NCBI GenBank assembly: GCA_002794775.1
Contig: NBAY01000033.1
Span: forward strand, 248,001-312,000
From: Porodaedalea pini
Lineage: Eukaryota; Basidiomycota; Agaricomycetes; Hymenochaetales; Hymenochaetaceae
Reading direction: 5' to 3'
Length of the DNA stretch: 64,000 nucleotides
A model generated the notes under the pieces. The model ran no database searches, was not told the DNA's origin, and worked only from the letters and a program-made list of their open reading frames with translations. Positions 23,934-37,823 of the stretch are shown here, piece after piece. Within the stretch, counting starts at the first letter, position 1, and every line of letters begins with the position of its first letter. Position numbers and translations under genes: made by a program.

Positions 23934-26027
23934 AGATAATTCTGTTTGTTAAAAATAGTAAGAAGATCAAACTTGTTCAGAATGAATGATGCTGATAATA
24001 AAGATACTTACCATAAACTGTTGGTGCCTAGCAGGTATTATAAGTATAACCATAAGCTCTATAGAAGATAAGATGTGAAAAATGATAATGATGATGATAG
24101 TGAGAGAAAGAAGAGAGGGCTCTGAGAATTTGAGAGATAGGTTTATATACCCTTGATCACATGATTTCATATCTATAAATAAACTGAAAACCTTACCAGA
24201 AAAGGTATGATTACAATTTGACCCCCTGTCAACAAAAGAACAGAATTCTGATCAGCTTGCTATAACTTCTAAAATAGTAATTCATCTAGCTGCTGCTTAT
24301 GTTCAAGAACTATTTGTATGAAAAAGCTAAGTTGAGACTCACTGATTACCAATGTGGATGTTATAAGAGAGGAGCAAAGGTAAGAAAGGTGGCTCCTTAT
24401 ATATGATTAGGGTAGAGGGTTTGCCAAATGGGGAAGTGAGCCAAATATAAACAAATGATCACGCGTGCTCACTGCCCCTCCCCCTTTAGGCTATGATAAA
24501 GGATTCCCTCTATCATGGCTCAAAAAGGAAAGCACTTAATAATCGAAGGGTAGTCTGATAGTTCACAGCGTGAATAAGCAAATGGCGGAAAGCGGAGCGA
24601 TCGTAGTGTGCATTGGCTTGCACATTTTCTACTTGATTTAATAATGACAACTAGCATGTCAATAGAAAGTCGTGGGGAGGAGAAAGATACAATGGGAGAC
24701 AGACCACCAGAATAAAAGCTATATTGGAGTTGTAGCAGCTACGAACATCAAAGGCGCTGTCTATATGCATAATGCAGAGTATCCATGAAGCGCGGGCACC
24801 TGCTCGCGCTTATCTCGAGGTACATAGCTTGAAGCTATATCATTACCAAATTTCGATGGAAGCGACCCCCACCCGGGAACGCACAACGTGCTGGCTTACA
24901 ATATGCTTCATAGTTCGCACCTCACAGTACCGATCACTGCGATCTGAGAGATATCGAAAGAATGCGGGAGAGATCCGTGCGCTGGGAGCAGGGGACTGTC
25001 AGCGTAGCATAACCCTCCCCTCTGGAAACATTGTGCTCAGTTGCGTCGCTATCTGCCCAGCGAGCTCTTGGGGTGCCGTACGAATCCCGCACCCCGGCGG
25101 GTTGACAATAGGCTCGGAGTGAAAGTCGTAGACATCAGAGTGTGTCCTGCTCAAGAGTTGAACCTAAAGGTTATGCCAATAGCGTGCGCGTTACAGACTA
25201 TGATTGAAAGCGCAACGAATGTTGAATACCCAGCCAGATATCGCACCTAGCAGGGAGAATAGGCTGTCCATGATTAGACAGGCAAACAACGTGGTCTCTC
25301 TGTGTTGTGGGACTTAAGGATGCGTCTGCCAGTTGACATGGCCTGTGTCCCACCCAAGTCACCCGTATACCCAGAGTGACACGCTTAGTCTTGTCGAGAA
25401 GCCTTCCAATCAGCCAGCGTTCCTGAATTCTGCGGTATGTCTTGCGCACCTGTCTCTGTCGAATTTTACCTGTATACGTTTCCGAATTGCTTGAGCACCG
25501 AGCTCCTCAACTTCCGCCTTGCCTGCAATATTTCACCATCGCGGGTTCATTTTTTAAAGGAAATTGATAAAACAGAAGAGGCAGTTGGATGAATGGATAT
25601 ATTGTACGCGTGCAACTGTGAGCGAGGGCATGTAGTCGTTAAGCTGAATGTGGGTCCAGACGATGATGTGGTCAAAGTGTCGTGACTGGCGCACGCGTAG
25701 TCCGCCGATTTTGGCAAGCTACAAACTCACACTGAAAAGCCCAGATGCCTTTTGACAACGACCACAACGCCTCGACTACGCTGAGGCGCCCGTCGACCTC
25801 GCATTTCTCACATTGTGATTGTCTCGATCCGTTGATCAAAGAACGGCGCAAAACCGTTGAAAATTTGGCAAGATCGACTGCCGTACGTGTTCTAACTTTC
25901 AAGCTCGGCTTTCACGACGGACGTCCTCGAATCACAGCAACTTCTTTCTCTCCAAGTGGCCTAAGGGCTGTCGGGAACTCAGAAGCACCCCTTGCGCTAT
26001 ATGGTCGTTTGAACTGTTGCATTCGCG
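23934..26027. other. long intergenic stretch between family-X gene 2 and SWR1
   Basis: AT-rich up to about 24560 (leader and promoter of family-X gene 2), then more balanced. A minus-strand coding-like block lies near 25360-25545 (AEVEELGAQAIRKRIQ, a GTAAAA...TTCAG intron, ERWLIGRLLDKTKR). I could not find its start or family. A plus-strand frame from ATG 25745 (about 45 residues up to a GTACGT) is also possible. Neither is strong enough to call. Confidence 0.35.
24142..24149 (-). promoter_or_regulatory. TATA box of family-X gene 2
   Basis: TATATAAA on the minus strand (context GGGTATATAAACC), about 210 bases before the ATG at 23933. A CT-rich leader follows. Confidence 0.5.
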
Positions 26028-29000
26028 ATGGCGCGTGCTAGGACGAAATCGACCGCACCAGATGACACGCAGCCAGAGAGGCGTGCGAGTACGTCAAACA
26101 CGGTGTCCAGTCTTGTCGGCTTGGAGCGCGAAGTTTTGGTTCGGGAAAGGCAGGATGAGCTGGGGAGAGTATTAAGCAGACATGACGAGCTCGTGCGTGC
26201 CTATGCGTTTCCTCGTGCAGCTCGTCCACTCACAATGTGCTGCTACAGATACGCGAGCAATTTCAGCTTGAGAACTACGGCTTAATGCTTCAATATGATC
26301 CCGAGGTGTGTTACTTGTTTGCTCGTTCTGCGTGAGTCTAACAAAAACTTAGGCTGCAAAAGAGGACCAGACGAACGAGTTTTTGCAAGTAGGTCTAAAT
26401 TCGTTTATTCTTCAAATCGTAGCACTAATTGCTCGCATAATAGTTCAAAGACAGACATGATCTGATGAGATTCATGCCTAGCGCAGGACCTTCTCGTGCA
26501 ACTCGACGTGCTCAGAATGTTCGCATTTCGGCATTGTCGCAGTTTCCTCGACACTCCATTTCCACTGCCGTCGTACCCATGTCATCAGGTAGCGCCATTA
26601 AGCGGGGTGAATCTGCTCCGAAACTTACGGCTGCCGCAAAAGGGAAGCAAAAAGAAACATTTGCTGCGGTTACCGCGACTGAGGCTGTCAATAAAGCGCA
26701 TGTCAGCGCCAAGGTTCGAGGGAAGAGAAGGGCTATGGATGAAAGCCTTGATACAGGCAGCATTTCGGGCATGGATCACGGAATGGAGTCCATCTCTTCA
26801 CCAGGTTTCGGCTCCGCACCCCGAAGAAGGCCCAAGGCTGTGCATGACTTTACCAGAGAGTCCTCACTCACATCCCGTTCTCTATCAATATTGACGGACG
26901 ACACTCCTTCAACTCCGCCTGTCGTTTCTGATCGATCGACTCGTAGCTCCTTACGCGACAGAAATATGAACGTCTCTCGGCCTGCGAAAAAGCGTAGATT
27001 GTTGGATGATGAACAGGGGACACAACGGCACCTCCGCATCACGATACCGCCGACGCACTCAAGGCCTTTATCACCGCCCACTGCGCCACATCCGACAACA
27101 TCCGGAAAAAGCCTGCCTGGCAAGACACTTCCTTCAAACGCAGCACCGCGTTCGATGATTAGGCGCATAAAGCTCATCGTGCGCCCGCCTACCGGGATCA
27201 TATCCTCTCCACGTCAAAGGCCAAATCCTGCTCTCTTCGGCTACTCTTTACCCGCGCTTTTGGCCTCGTATGTAGAGATCGATGATAAGAGCTACAGTGC
27301 CGCAGGTCTGGATGCTGCAGCCCGGCACGATGCTCGCGTACTGAATAAGATGGATGCCTTGAAGAAAAAGGGCCGTTTTCCGGGCCGGGGGTTTGCTGAC
27401 ATCAGTACTTCTGCGCCAGTGCATCGTGCAACCGATATTTGGGCCAACGTCGTTGCGGAGGCGATCGCTGTTCGGAATGCGCTCCCGCGACACCGCTTCG
27501 GGCATGGCGGCGCTCTGGCGGCAACTGTTTCTGCAAGGTTGCATGCGCACTGGGACCTCGTGAAGAAGGATTTAGAGCGTGAGCAAGTGCAGGAGGAGCG
27601 GCGTCTGCGTGCGCTGGCGAAGTCAATCTTACGACTTGTTCTTGGCGAGTGGAAAAAGGCGGTGTTCCATGTGCGTGAGCAGGCAAGACTGGCGTACGAG
27701 GCGGAAGAGGCGCGCCGTGGGAGACAACACCTTGACGCTATATTGGATCAAAGCGGGCAGATTCTTGAGAAGCAGCAGCTCGAACTCGTGAGGACTGGCT
27801 CGGTAAGCGTGGATGGCGATGAGCAGGAAGGAGAAGGGACTGATATCGATGACATCGATGAGGAAGGCGATGAAATAGAATTCAGTGAGGTTGCGACCGA
27901 AGTAGACGAAGGGGAGGACGGTGTTATTCTCAACCAAGATAGAGAAAGTTTTGTTGACTTCAGCGTTCCTCTCAACGACGTTGATGTGGACAGGGATAAA
28001 ATGTCCCTGAAAGTTGGCACGCAAGATATCTTGGCTCGCGATAGTGAGGCGAAGGAGAATGAGGACGAGGACGATGAGCGATCGGCGACTGACTCGGTGG
28101 AACCTGTGACAACCGCGGACATTGGCGGCATCCAAGAAATGCTGGATGGCGAACGCGAAATCATTATTGACCGCGACGATGATGAACACCCTTTCTCTGA
28201 CGCAGACATGGCATCTTCTAAAGCATCACCCGAACTGTCCCCATTCATGGACGCGATTCAAGTACCTGAGGACGAGATGCTTCACGTAGACCTAGGGTTG
28301 GACTCAGTTTCGGAAGGTCTTCATTCTCCCGCACTGGACCTAGTCAACGGACTAGAGCACGAGTCCGTTATAATGCCTATAGAGCCTATAGCTGAAGAAT
28401 GTTCCGCTCCGATGCCAACACCCTCAAAAACCCGATTGCCTACGCAAACCACAGCTATCGAGTCCATCGAGAATGTATCGCTCACCACGGCTCCCTCAGT
28501 CATTCCAGTAGACTCAAGTACTCAGTCGAAACTTCTAAACGGTCATTCCAATCATCTCGACCATATCAGTGCAGTCGATATTTCGTCCGATGTTCAACTT
28601 TCTGTTGGTATTGATGAAGAAACACTGCCGGAAACGAGTGCATACTCATCTGCGAAGGTTGAGCACGGCGTCGATCTGAATACAGCTCCCGACCCTGTTG
28701 ATCCTGGCTCAACAATTGGGTCCGATATTATCAATGGACAACAGACTGAACATGTGTCGGATACAATTATCGCCGAATTGGAAAGTCAGGATGAAAAAAA
28801 AGTTGTCAACGTTCTTGTGTCAGAACCTGAATCCGAATGGGAGGCTCCGGCTGAGCTGCAACCCTACGCCGTTGCCCATGTCGAATGGGAGCCTGGGTCA
28901 AAGGTTGTGCCTCCTTTGCTACTTCGTGGAACTCTTCGACCTTATCAACAGTCCGGGCTGGAGTGGCTTGCATCTCTCCACAATAACGAAACGAACGGCA

Positions 29001-31554
29001 TTCTGGCTGATGAAATGGGTCTCGGGTATGTGAACTCCGCGCTCAGTGGCTACTTTAAAACACTAACGAGACATTGCAGTAAAACGATCCAGACGATTGC
29101 GTTATTAGCGCATCTGGCATGTGATCGCGGCATCTGGGGCCCACATCTCATCGTTGTTCCGACAAGCGTCCTGCTCAACTGGGAGATGGAGTTCAAGAAA
29201 TTTCTTCCGGGGTTCAATATCCTCAGCTATCATGGGTCGACGAAGCGGCGCAAGGAGCTGCGGCAGGGTTGGAACAACAAGCACGCCTTCAATGTCTGCG
29301 TCACGTCGTACACATTGGCCAGCCGAGATCAGCACATTTTCAAGCGCAAGGCCTGGTACTACATGATCCTTGACGAGGCACATATGATCAAGAACTTCAA
29401 ATCCCAGAGATGGAATATCCTGCTCATGTTCCGGTCTTTTCGTCGCTTGCTTCTAACCGGAACACCACTACAAAACAATCTGACTGAACTGTGGGCGTTG
29501 CTCCGGTTCCTTATGTCAGGGTCGAACTTTGCAAATCAAAAGGAGTTCAGCGAGTGGTTCGGGAGTACGTGATTTTCTCTATTCCTTCCACACTTTGTTA
29601 GGTACTTATTGCACCTTTTCTCTTTCAGTTCCATTGGAGAAGGCCATTGAACTAGGCAACCTGCAAGATCAAGAAGTACAGCTGCAAGTGACAAAGTTAC
29701 ACGAGATGCTCCGTCCGTTTCTTCTCCGTCGTATGAAGAAGGATGTAGAGAAAGAGCTGCCCAGCAAGTATGAGCATCTCGTTCTTTGCAGGTTGTCGAA
29801 GCGCCAGCGGTTTCTTTATGATGAATTCATGTCACGTAGTCAGACGCGCGAGGACCTCAAGTCGGGTGTCTATCAGAAAATCGCGAACATCCTTATGCAA
29901 TTGCGAAAAGTCTGCAATCATCCAGATCTTTTCGAAGTTCGACCAATAGTAACGTCGTTCGCTATGGACAAATCTGCAATTGCCGACTTCGAGATCAAGG
30001 AGTTGCTTGTTCGACGCAGACTTCTTGAGGATGATGATCGGTCCTCACACGTCAACCTTGACGTTGTTGGTTTGCAGTTCACGCACCTTTGCAACACGTC
30101 GCTTGTTGCTTCACAGGCAACACGATCATTGGAGGAGATACTTGCGGCGGAGCTGATTGCAGCCTCGCCTGGCGAACCGCCACCTCGAGATTTGCGCACT
30201 ATTGAGGGCTTTCGAAGGTTCGACACATATCAGCGTCGCTTGTCGACTTTTTTGCGCTATCAGCACATGGTCTATCTGAATAGGCTGAGGTGCAATCGGT
30301 ACGTCCTGTATGGACTAGAGACCGTCAATATCGTGAAGCAACTCTACAACCCACTCACGACCGCATGCGGGGCCGAATTTCTGCCAGAATACCGGCCAGC
30401 AAATCTTCTCGTCAAGTCGTACCTTTCACGAGCAGAGCAAGTAGCAGACATGATAGACAAATTTGCATTTGCCACCCCGGCAGTCGTGGCTCGAGACATC
30501 CCGTCAATAACACTACGTCAGATGCCTGTGGATGTCGTGGAAAACATTCCTTTGGACTTCGACGTCGTATTACACAGACCCTCGGTCAAGTTGCAAATAG
30601 CGTTTCCCGACGTCTCCCTTCTCCAGTATGACTGTGGCAAGCTCCAGGAACTCTCTCGACTACTTCGCGAGCGGAAGAGTGGAGGGCATCGAGTGTTGAT
30701 ATTTACACAGATGACGCGCATTCTAGATATCCTTGAGATGTTCTTGAACTTTCATGGGTACCTTTACCTCAGGCTCGACGGTGCGACTAAAATCGAGGAT
30801 CGGCAGTATATCACAGAGCGCTTCAATGCTGATCCGAGGATATTTGCTTTCATTGCTTCCTCCCGTTCAGGTGGAGTTGGCATAAAGTACGTGACATAGA
30901 CGTCGTAACTAGTGTTGTCTGACTTTCGTTACTTTCAGTCTAACTGGTGCGGACACTGTCATCTTCTATGATAGCGACTTCAACCCGCAAATGGACAGGC
31001 AATGCGAAGACAGGTATGACATTGATTTGTAAGGAAGTTTATAGTTGCTAACTCAGAACAGAGCCCATCGCATCGGACAGATCAGGGATGTCCATATCTA
31101 CCGCTTCATTTCGCAGTACACGGTCGAAGAGGCTATGCTTCGCAAGGCAAACCAGAAACGCTCTTTAGACGATCTCGTCATCCAGAAAGGCGACTTCGAT
31201 TGGAAGAACTTCTTCCGCTCGGACGAAGAGGGACCTTCTACGGACGCGAGTGCACTGCAAAAAGCGCTGGTCGAGTTCGAGGACTTCGAAGACGCTGAGG
31301 CCGCGAAAGTGGCAGCTCGAGAGGAAGCGCTGCTCGAGGGCGAGGATCGCGCGGAATTCGGCGACGGGGATGGCGCATCCGTAGAGACTCCCACTGTGTC
31401 CTTCAGTGCGGAGGCAGCAACTCCAGTTGACGAGTACGCAGAGGGTGACGTTGCAGCAGAGGAGGAGGAGGAGGAAGGAGGCGCCGCCATTGATTATATG
31501 ATCAAGTTTGTTCGTTCCGATCCTGAGTTTTTCAGGGAATGGAAGCTTTCTTAG
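26028..31554 (+). CDS. SWR1: SWR1, ATPase of the H2A.Z-depositing chromatin remodeller
   Basis: Eight exons: 26028-26192, 26249-26305, 26353-26388, 26444-29025, 29080-29564, 29629-30886, 30939-31013, 31062-31554. They give 1716 residues. An HSA domain lies near HAHWDLVKKDLEREQVQEER to VLGEWKKAVFHVREQA. A long acidic stretch follows, then the SNF2 ATPase: Walker A in DEMGLGKTIQT, DEAH in ILDEAHMIKN, and LTGTPLQNNL. A long insertion between the two RecA-like lobes separates NHPDLFEVRP from the second lobe (FTQMTRILDILEMFLNFHGY, QCEDRAHRIGQ). That insertion and the HSA domain define the SWR1/INO80 class, and NHPDLFEVRP favours SWR1. In the nucleus it swaps H2A-H2B for H2A.Z-H2B in nucleosomes. 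Acidic patches before and after the ATPase suit histone binding. Confidence 0.95.
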
Positions 31555-32178
31555 TTATTAACAGCACTTTACCCATTGACTTTTATCTGAGCATATCTTC
31601 ATCGGTGTATTGCATATCTATAGCCACTTTTATCCGACCTTTTCTGTTTAGCTATGCGGTCTTCGAATTACATACCTACAGTTTCTAGAGTTTATACAGT
31701 ACTAGTCTAATGCGGGAGAGAAATTCGTTAGGAAACTTTCTGCCCTGCCAACGTGGATGGCCACGACTGAAGAATTTAGACGTATCCTTCTTAACACAAC
31801 CACCCAACTAATAAAGGGCAGAAGCCAGCGATAGCATTTGATGAGAGCTATATACATGAGCGAAAGTACTTGAACACGCCAAAGGTATGATATAACAAAG
31901 ACAACACGAAAGAAACACAGCAAATCAGTCCACAAAGCATAAGTGAAAAGAGAGCAAGAGTCACAGAGGTCGCTACAAGCAGCTGATGGTATGCCGCTCA
32001 ACGGCTGCGAGCCAGATCGTACGAAGACGCTGGAAGTTTTTCCGTAGATGAAAGAGATACTGAGGGATGAATGACTGATACAGCTGGTCGCTAATGATGA
32101 GGATAACAATAGAAGATGAAAAATAACCGCAGGCGTCGGTCTTCTCTGGAAGTTTATTAAGGAGCGCCAGGCAAGCTG
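31555..32178. other. convergent 3' region, SWR1 and PKA
   Basis: Non-coding. A 135-residue minus-strand open frame (31702-32109) has no motif and sits where 3' untranslated sequence is expected. Confidence 0.5.
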
Positions 32179-33541
32179 CTAAGGCACAAGCGGCATGTAT
32201 TCAAAGTCAGGAAAGAGCCGACCCCAGGGATCGTCTCCCTCGCGGCCGTACAGATTGACCTCATCTCCTTCGGGATAGTGCTCAAAGGCACTCGCATCAC
32301 CGTCGCCATCGATGCGCGGCATGTACGGCGCGCCGATCTCGCGCGCACGGAGCTTCGCCCAGTCGACTTCGCGGAACCACGAGTGCGCGAAGACGTCGCC
32401 GGCGCCATGCTGCAAGTTCCCGTAACGGCGCGACGGGTCGGACTCCATCAGCTTGCAGATGAGATCCTTTGCGTCAGCGCTGAACGCGGGCCAATGGATG
32501 TGCGCGGGGCCGGCGGCGATGCGTTCGTAGAGAAGTACGGGGTTTGGTACAGGCTGGTGGTACGGTGGGAGCCCCGAGAGCATCTCGAAGATGAGCACGC
32601 CGAGCGCGTACCAGTCCACGGATTTGTTGTATCGCTGCTGGCCGACGATTTCTGGTGCGAGGTAGTCTGGTGTGCCGCAGAGCGTCCACGTCATGTTCGG
32701 ACAGAACTTCGCGAAGCCGAAATCGGCGATTTTGATGTGTCCATCATGGTTGAGTAGGACATTTTCTGGTTTGAGGTCGCGGTAGATGATGTTCATTGAA
32801 TGCAGATGGTTGAGTGCAAGTGCGACCTCGGCTGCATAGAACTTTGCAACCGGATCAGGGAATCGCTGCGGGTAGTATGGGTCAGTCACTGCCGCTCTGA
32901 CGCAAATCACGGAGGACACACGTTCGACCGCCTCAATAACGTGAAGAGCTCGCCGCCAGGAACGAAATCCATGACCATAAACAGATTCCGAGAGTCCTGG
33001 AAGGTGCCCCACAGGTTGACGATGAACGGATGCACAGACAACTCGAGCAGCTCGCGCTCGTTGTTTGTATGCTGTACCTGCTTCGTTCGTACGACCTTGT
33101 CCTTATTCAAAACTTTGATTGCATAGAACCGCAAATTGTGCTTGCTGCGGACTACCAAGGGAGTCAGGAAACACAGACAGACACGCAAGGAGAACACATA
33201 CCAAGATGAACACGTCCGAAGCTGCCCGTACCCACGGTTCGCATCAGGGAGAAGTCATTGAGACTATAACGTCCTTTCGGGCGCTGGCTGACAGGAATGC
33301 GAACCTCGACGTCATATTCCGCGCTTTCTTCGACGCTGGCATTCTGCATCTTGTCGTCTTCATACCAGTCAGAGCTCTCCACAGCGTTTGACGTTGCTAG
33401 GGTTGAGATGGAGCCGTATCTACTCAGGCGCGTTACGCCAGAAGACGACTCGCCCGAGGTCACTGGCGATGCGGGTACTCCGCGGTGAGCTATTGAGAGA
33501 CGAAGAGGTTGCGGAGGTTGCGTGGGTTGTGCGTCTGACAT
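32179..33541 (-). CDS. PKA1: cAMP-dependent protein kinase catalytic subunit
   Basis: Three exons, 33541-33202, 33151-32922 and 32865-32179, give 418 residues. After a Ser/Pro-rich N-terminal region of about 95 residues the kinase begins: [10 protein letters not shown] (glycine loop), AIKVLNK (ATP lysine), [11 protein letters not shown] (catalytic loop), DFGFAK, and [11 protein letters not shown] (activation loop with the phosphorylated Thr, and APE). The AGC-kinase tail ends with FPDFEYMP, the C-terminal hydrophobic motif that folds onto the small lobe. It is held inactive by a regulatory subunit until cAMP rises, and controls growth, sugar sensing and development in fungi. LINE copy 2 ends only about 310 bases upstream of the start. 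Confidence 0.95.
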
Positions 33542-33850
33542 GGTTGTCTAGGTATTGAAGCTGGGGGCTTTTCGCCAGCCAGCAAGATGCTCAAGCCACG
33601 CAGCGGTGTTGTTGATGGATTCGGCGAGTAGTGATTGTTGCGAGGGATGTGGAATATGTGGACGGCGTCGAAAAAAGTCGATAATCGTGGATGGGAGAAA
33701 AGCAGGAAGTGTGGTTGAGTTTAGAAGTCGGCTTGAGCAAACACTAGCGTATGAAGCAGGCATTGTTCTTTCAGGTAAAACCTCGAGGCAAGGACCTGAG
33801 CTAAATCAGATCGCTGATCTTTCCTATACACGGAAGAAACCGCGCACGTG
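33542..33850. other. PKA upstream region squeezed by a LINE
   Basis: The only sequence between the PKA start and the 3' end of LINE copy 2. It should hold the core promoter. I see no clear TATA box. Confidence 0.4.
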
Positions 33851-33981
33851 CCGACCTGTTTATAATGCATCTGCTATCTACTTATCAACAGATATCCAAC
33901 CGCGCGGAAGAAATGAAAACAAAAGAAAACCGGACGAAGCGCTCGAAAAGTTGTAGGCTAAAGTGTGTGTTACGTACTAGA

Positions 33982-36900
33982 CTATGAAATTGAGATGTTA
34001 AACGTGATATGAAGGGGAAGTTCTGAAAACAGAGGCATAGCGTCGGGAGGACGGCGAAACGAAAAATAAGTGAATTTTAAGAGCAGAAGGAAATTGTTGG
34101 GACGGAACCAGTCATGAAAATGAATGGGTAGTAAACGTTGACGAAAAAGGCCATTGCGGACGTGAGCGAAAAAGGGACAAACATTCAAAAGATGGCGAAC
34201 GTCGTGTTTGACACACAGGGGGTCTGGGCAATGTGGCTCGGGGTTACGGTTGTGCAGATCAAGTGCGTTGAGCAAAATGCTAAGCGCACGTCCATGGACT
34301 GAGCAGGAAATCCTCTTCTCGGAGGTAGTTTGAGGAATGCGCGAAACGAATGAGTTGGGTACAAAATGAAGGAGGATGGTTCAGCAATCGATCGATGGCC
34401 ACGTAGATTAACGAGGTGGGCTTTCCATTCTCAAAGGAGGTCGAGTTGGAGCTGCGCATTAAGGTTCGGGAGTGAGTCCGGGACAGGCTCATGGACTTGG
34501 TTGGTTGCAGCGTCTTTGGCTAGTTTGTCAGCCTTGGAGTTGCCCAGGACTCCCCTATGTGAAGGAAGCCACTGGACCGTGATATGTGATGCAGGGTGGT
34601 GATGGACCAGGAAAATTCCACACAGTCGACGAAAGAGAATGATAAAGTCGGCGTGATGATTGTCGTCGGTGAAGATGAGGTTTGCGCAATTCAGCGAATC
34701 AGTGACGATGTGAATGTGCACCGGTGTGGGACATTTCGCGAGAAGAGAGGATATCCGGTGTAAAGCTGCGATGAGCGCTTCCTGCTCCTCGAACAAAATA
34801 TTTGAGCGAGAGTGCGCTGCTGATGAAAAGACAGCTAGTTCGTGGTGATCATGCACTATAATGTAACCGTGGCCACCGTTGGTGACCCCATTGTTGTCCG
34901 AGACGATGGAACCATCTGTAAAGATGAAATATTGATAGGGGGGTGGACGAAGGTAGAATGAATTAAATAAACGAATGGCTCTCTGGCGTTGGTCCGGACT
35001 TGGAATGGGGTAAGTATGAGCCTGGAATGAACAGGGACAAATATGGAGTAAGCGGGGGATTTAGGAATGGAAACCTTTGGAAGGAGAGAGGCATAAAGGT
35101 AGCTGTTCTTCTGGGGTATTCGGTTCAAGTACGAGTAATAAGACAAAAGAAAGCGTTGGGACAACATGTGAATGAAAAGATCAAGCGGTGGAATTGAAAG
35201 AACAGATTCCACGATGGAAGGATCTAAGGAATGTTGGGTGACCGAATGTAAAAATCGGTTTTGAACAGGTTGTAAAACAGAAGGAATGAAGTTGGATTCT
35301 GGGAAGAGGACTGCACCGTAAATTGTTACGGAGCGAATGAGGCCAAAATAGAGAAGTCGGGCGTATTGAAAATACGCTCCATTGGAGAATTAAAAAGAAA
35401 TGCACATTGATGTAGGGTAGAAAGCACCTTATTCACGCGCGCTTGGAAGTGTAGTTTGGGTGATAGGTCGAAAGAAAAAATGACCCCCAGCCATGTAATG
35501 TGTCGTGAAGGCGAAATAACAAGGTTACCCGGAAGAGAGAGGGTGGGTGAAGAGGAATGAGATGGGTTGGAAAGAAAGGATTGGAATTGAAACTGGGCGA
35601 TACGCGAGTGAGGGAGAATATGTAAAAGTTCAATGGTGTTGGGATCGATCGATAAACCGAGCGCTTGGAACTGGGAAGAAAGGAAGGAAAACTGGGTGTG
35701 CAAATGGACTAAATTGGTCCGGATGCTGAGCGAACGGGCGGAAAGGAGGTGGTCGTCCATATATGCAAATAAGGGGCAGTGTGAGCCGAAATGTTTATAA
35801 TAAGAAAAGATAACGTCAGCCGAAGCAAAGACTGAAATGAGAGGGGAAAGGGGGATCCCTGAGGGACACCACGGTTGGGTTTGATGAAAGGAAGAGAAAA
35901 GAAATTGTTGAAATGAAATGAAATAGGGCGATCGGTGAGCCAAACGGCCAGAACACGAATAAAATTGGGGTGAACGTTTGAACGAATGAGTTTGTTAAGA
36001 AGAAGGGAATGGGAGATATTGTCAAAAAAACCCTGAATATCCACAGATAAAATGGATGTAATATAATAGCGGTGACATAGGTGAACTTTGTCGTTGGCTG
36101 CCTCACCAGCCCTAATGAAAGGATCGGAAAGAATAAGGGAAAGGAGTTCATAACAGGCAGTAAGAGAAGAGCGATGTTTCTGACACCCATGTTGAGAGTC
36201 AGGAATGAGGTTATTTTTTTCAAAAAAAGGTTGAAGGAAATTGAAAAGGACGCGTTCAAAAAGTTTTCCGATCGTGTCCACCAAAGTGATGGGTCGGAAA
36301 GCCCTAGGCATGGAAAAGTCGGAGCGCTTGGGCTTAGGAATGAAAGTAACAAGAGAAGTTTTAAAAGAAAGGGGGAAATGGCCTAATTCGAGGCACTTGG
36401 AAAAAAGGTCCGCAAAAAATTGTCCTTGGTGTTCCACCAGTAACATGAGGTGTTGATATGAGATGTGGTTGTTACCAGGGCTCTTCTCTTTATCAATGCC
36501 GTTAAGGGCTTGAAGCACATCGTCATTCAATGACACTATAGGCTGTCTGCTAGCGCCGGCAAGTGAACCGGTTCTGGCTGAGATGAAAGAGGCGGAAAAA
36601 AGGTGCTGCGAAACAAGGAGGCTTTGTCATCCTCGGTTAACGAAGAAGGATCCATTAGGCATTCTGAGTGCACCAATAGGGGCGCGATGACGCGTGATGC
36701 CTGTGAACTGTCGGTGCCAGATAGTAATGCTGGTCAGAGCTTTGAAGGCGAGCTCCATAAAACGCGGATTTGGCCCTGGACAATTCGACATCCAGCTGGC
36801 GTTTCGATTCCGTGGACGGGTTTCGACAGTGTGCCCGATAGAGTTTAGAACAAGCTTCAGACCACCACACATTGGGGCCAAAGTATGTGCAGGGTTTGCG

Positions 36901-37823
36901 TTTGTGGAGGAACACCTTGGCAAAAGAAGAAAAGGAATCTTGAAAGGAAAAAAGTAGATCGTCCAGCGATTTTGACGAATGAATGTTTTGGACATCGAAG
37001 GAAAAGAGTTTAGAGTCGCAGTACTCGGCAACGAAAGTTGGTAGATCATGAGAGCGAATGGAACAAAGAGGGGGTTGAGGAGAAGCGGCGAGGAAGTTGA
37101 GTTTGAAAGAAAACGAAAGCGGGTAATGGTCTGATGAAGTGGAAAAGGAGGGATCAGAAATAACAAGAGACTCGGTGATTTGAGCAGAAAAATCGTCTGA
37201 TGCCAAAACAAGGTCTATAATGGAATAGTGGTTGGTAGATCGGTGATGATAAGTTGGTTGATTTGGAGGGTTGCAAACAGTAAGGCCGGCCTCACTGATC
37301 CAGTCAGTGAGGACCCGGGAATGATAGAAATCGGAAGCTTGTGCGGGAAGCGACCATAGAGCAGAGTGACGGTTAAAATCGCCAACAAAGATATTGGAAA
37401 TGGAAGTTAGATGAGGTAGGTTGGCTTCGAATTTGCCCTGTGAGGGGGAATTATAAACGTTCCACAAAAGCAAAGGAGTGGGGAGATCTCGGGAAATCGA
37501 GATAACTGAAAATATTAGGCGAAGGAGTCGAAGTCTGGAATAAGGAGACTCGATGAATCAAGCGAGAATGAACATAAGTACAGCACCAGGGTTTACCCGT
37601 GACTGGAGGAAGGAATGCGGTATAAGGTGCGTAATTGCGAGAATCAAACGCACGAGCACCTGAAGGATCGATTTAGAAGGGAGGACCCTTTGAATAACAG
37701 GGATCTCTTGAAGGCAAACAATGTCTGGAGCTCGTGGGTGGACAAAAATGAACGAAATAGGAAATCAAAAGAAGGTGCAGAATTATGAATATTAAGGGAA
37801 AGGACGGATATTGATTCGATCAT
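33982..37823 (-). pseudogene. LINE ORF2 (endonuclease, RT, RNase H), broken
   Basis: Similar along its length to the intact ORF2 of copy 3, in several frames: 37473-36655, 36536-35709, 35943-35326, 35212-34856, 34856-34431, 34275-33982. Recognisable parts are the endonuclease (VGDFNRHSALWSLPA), RT palm motifs (DIQGFFDNISH and YMDDHLL) and RNase H (SDNNGVTNGGHGY region and GVLGNSKADKLAKDAA). Several frameshifts make it inactive. Confidence 0.85.

Noticed and set aside
25070..25095. Seven-base-pair hairpin GGGGTGC...GCACCCC with GAATCCC in the loop, suggesting a tRNA arm
   Set aside because: No acceptor, D or anticodon stems fit around it.
31702..32109. 135-residue minus-strand open frame between SWR1 and PKA
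   Set aside because: It lies in the shared 3' region, has no motif, and shows a composition typical of chance frames.
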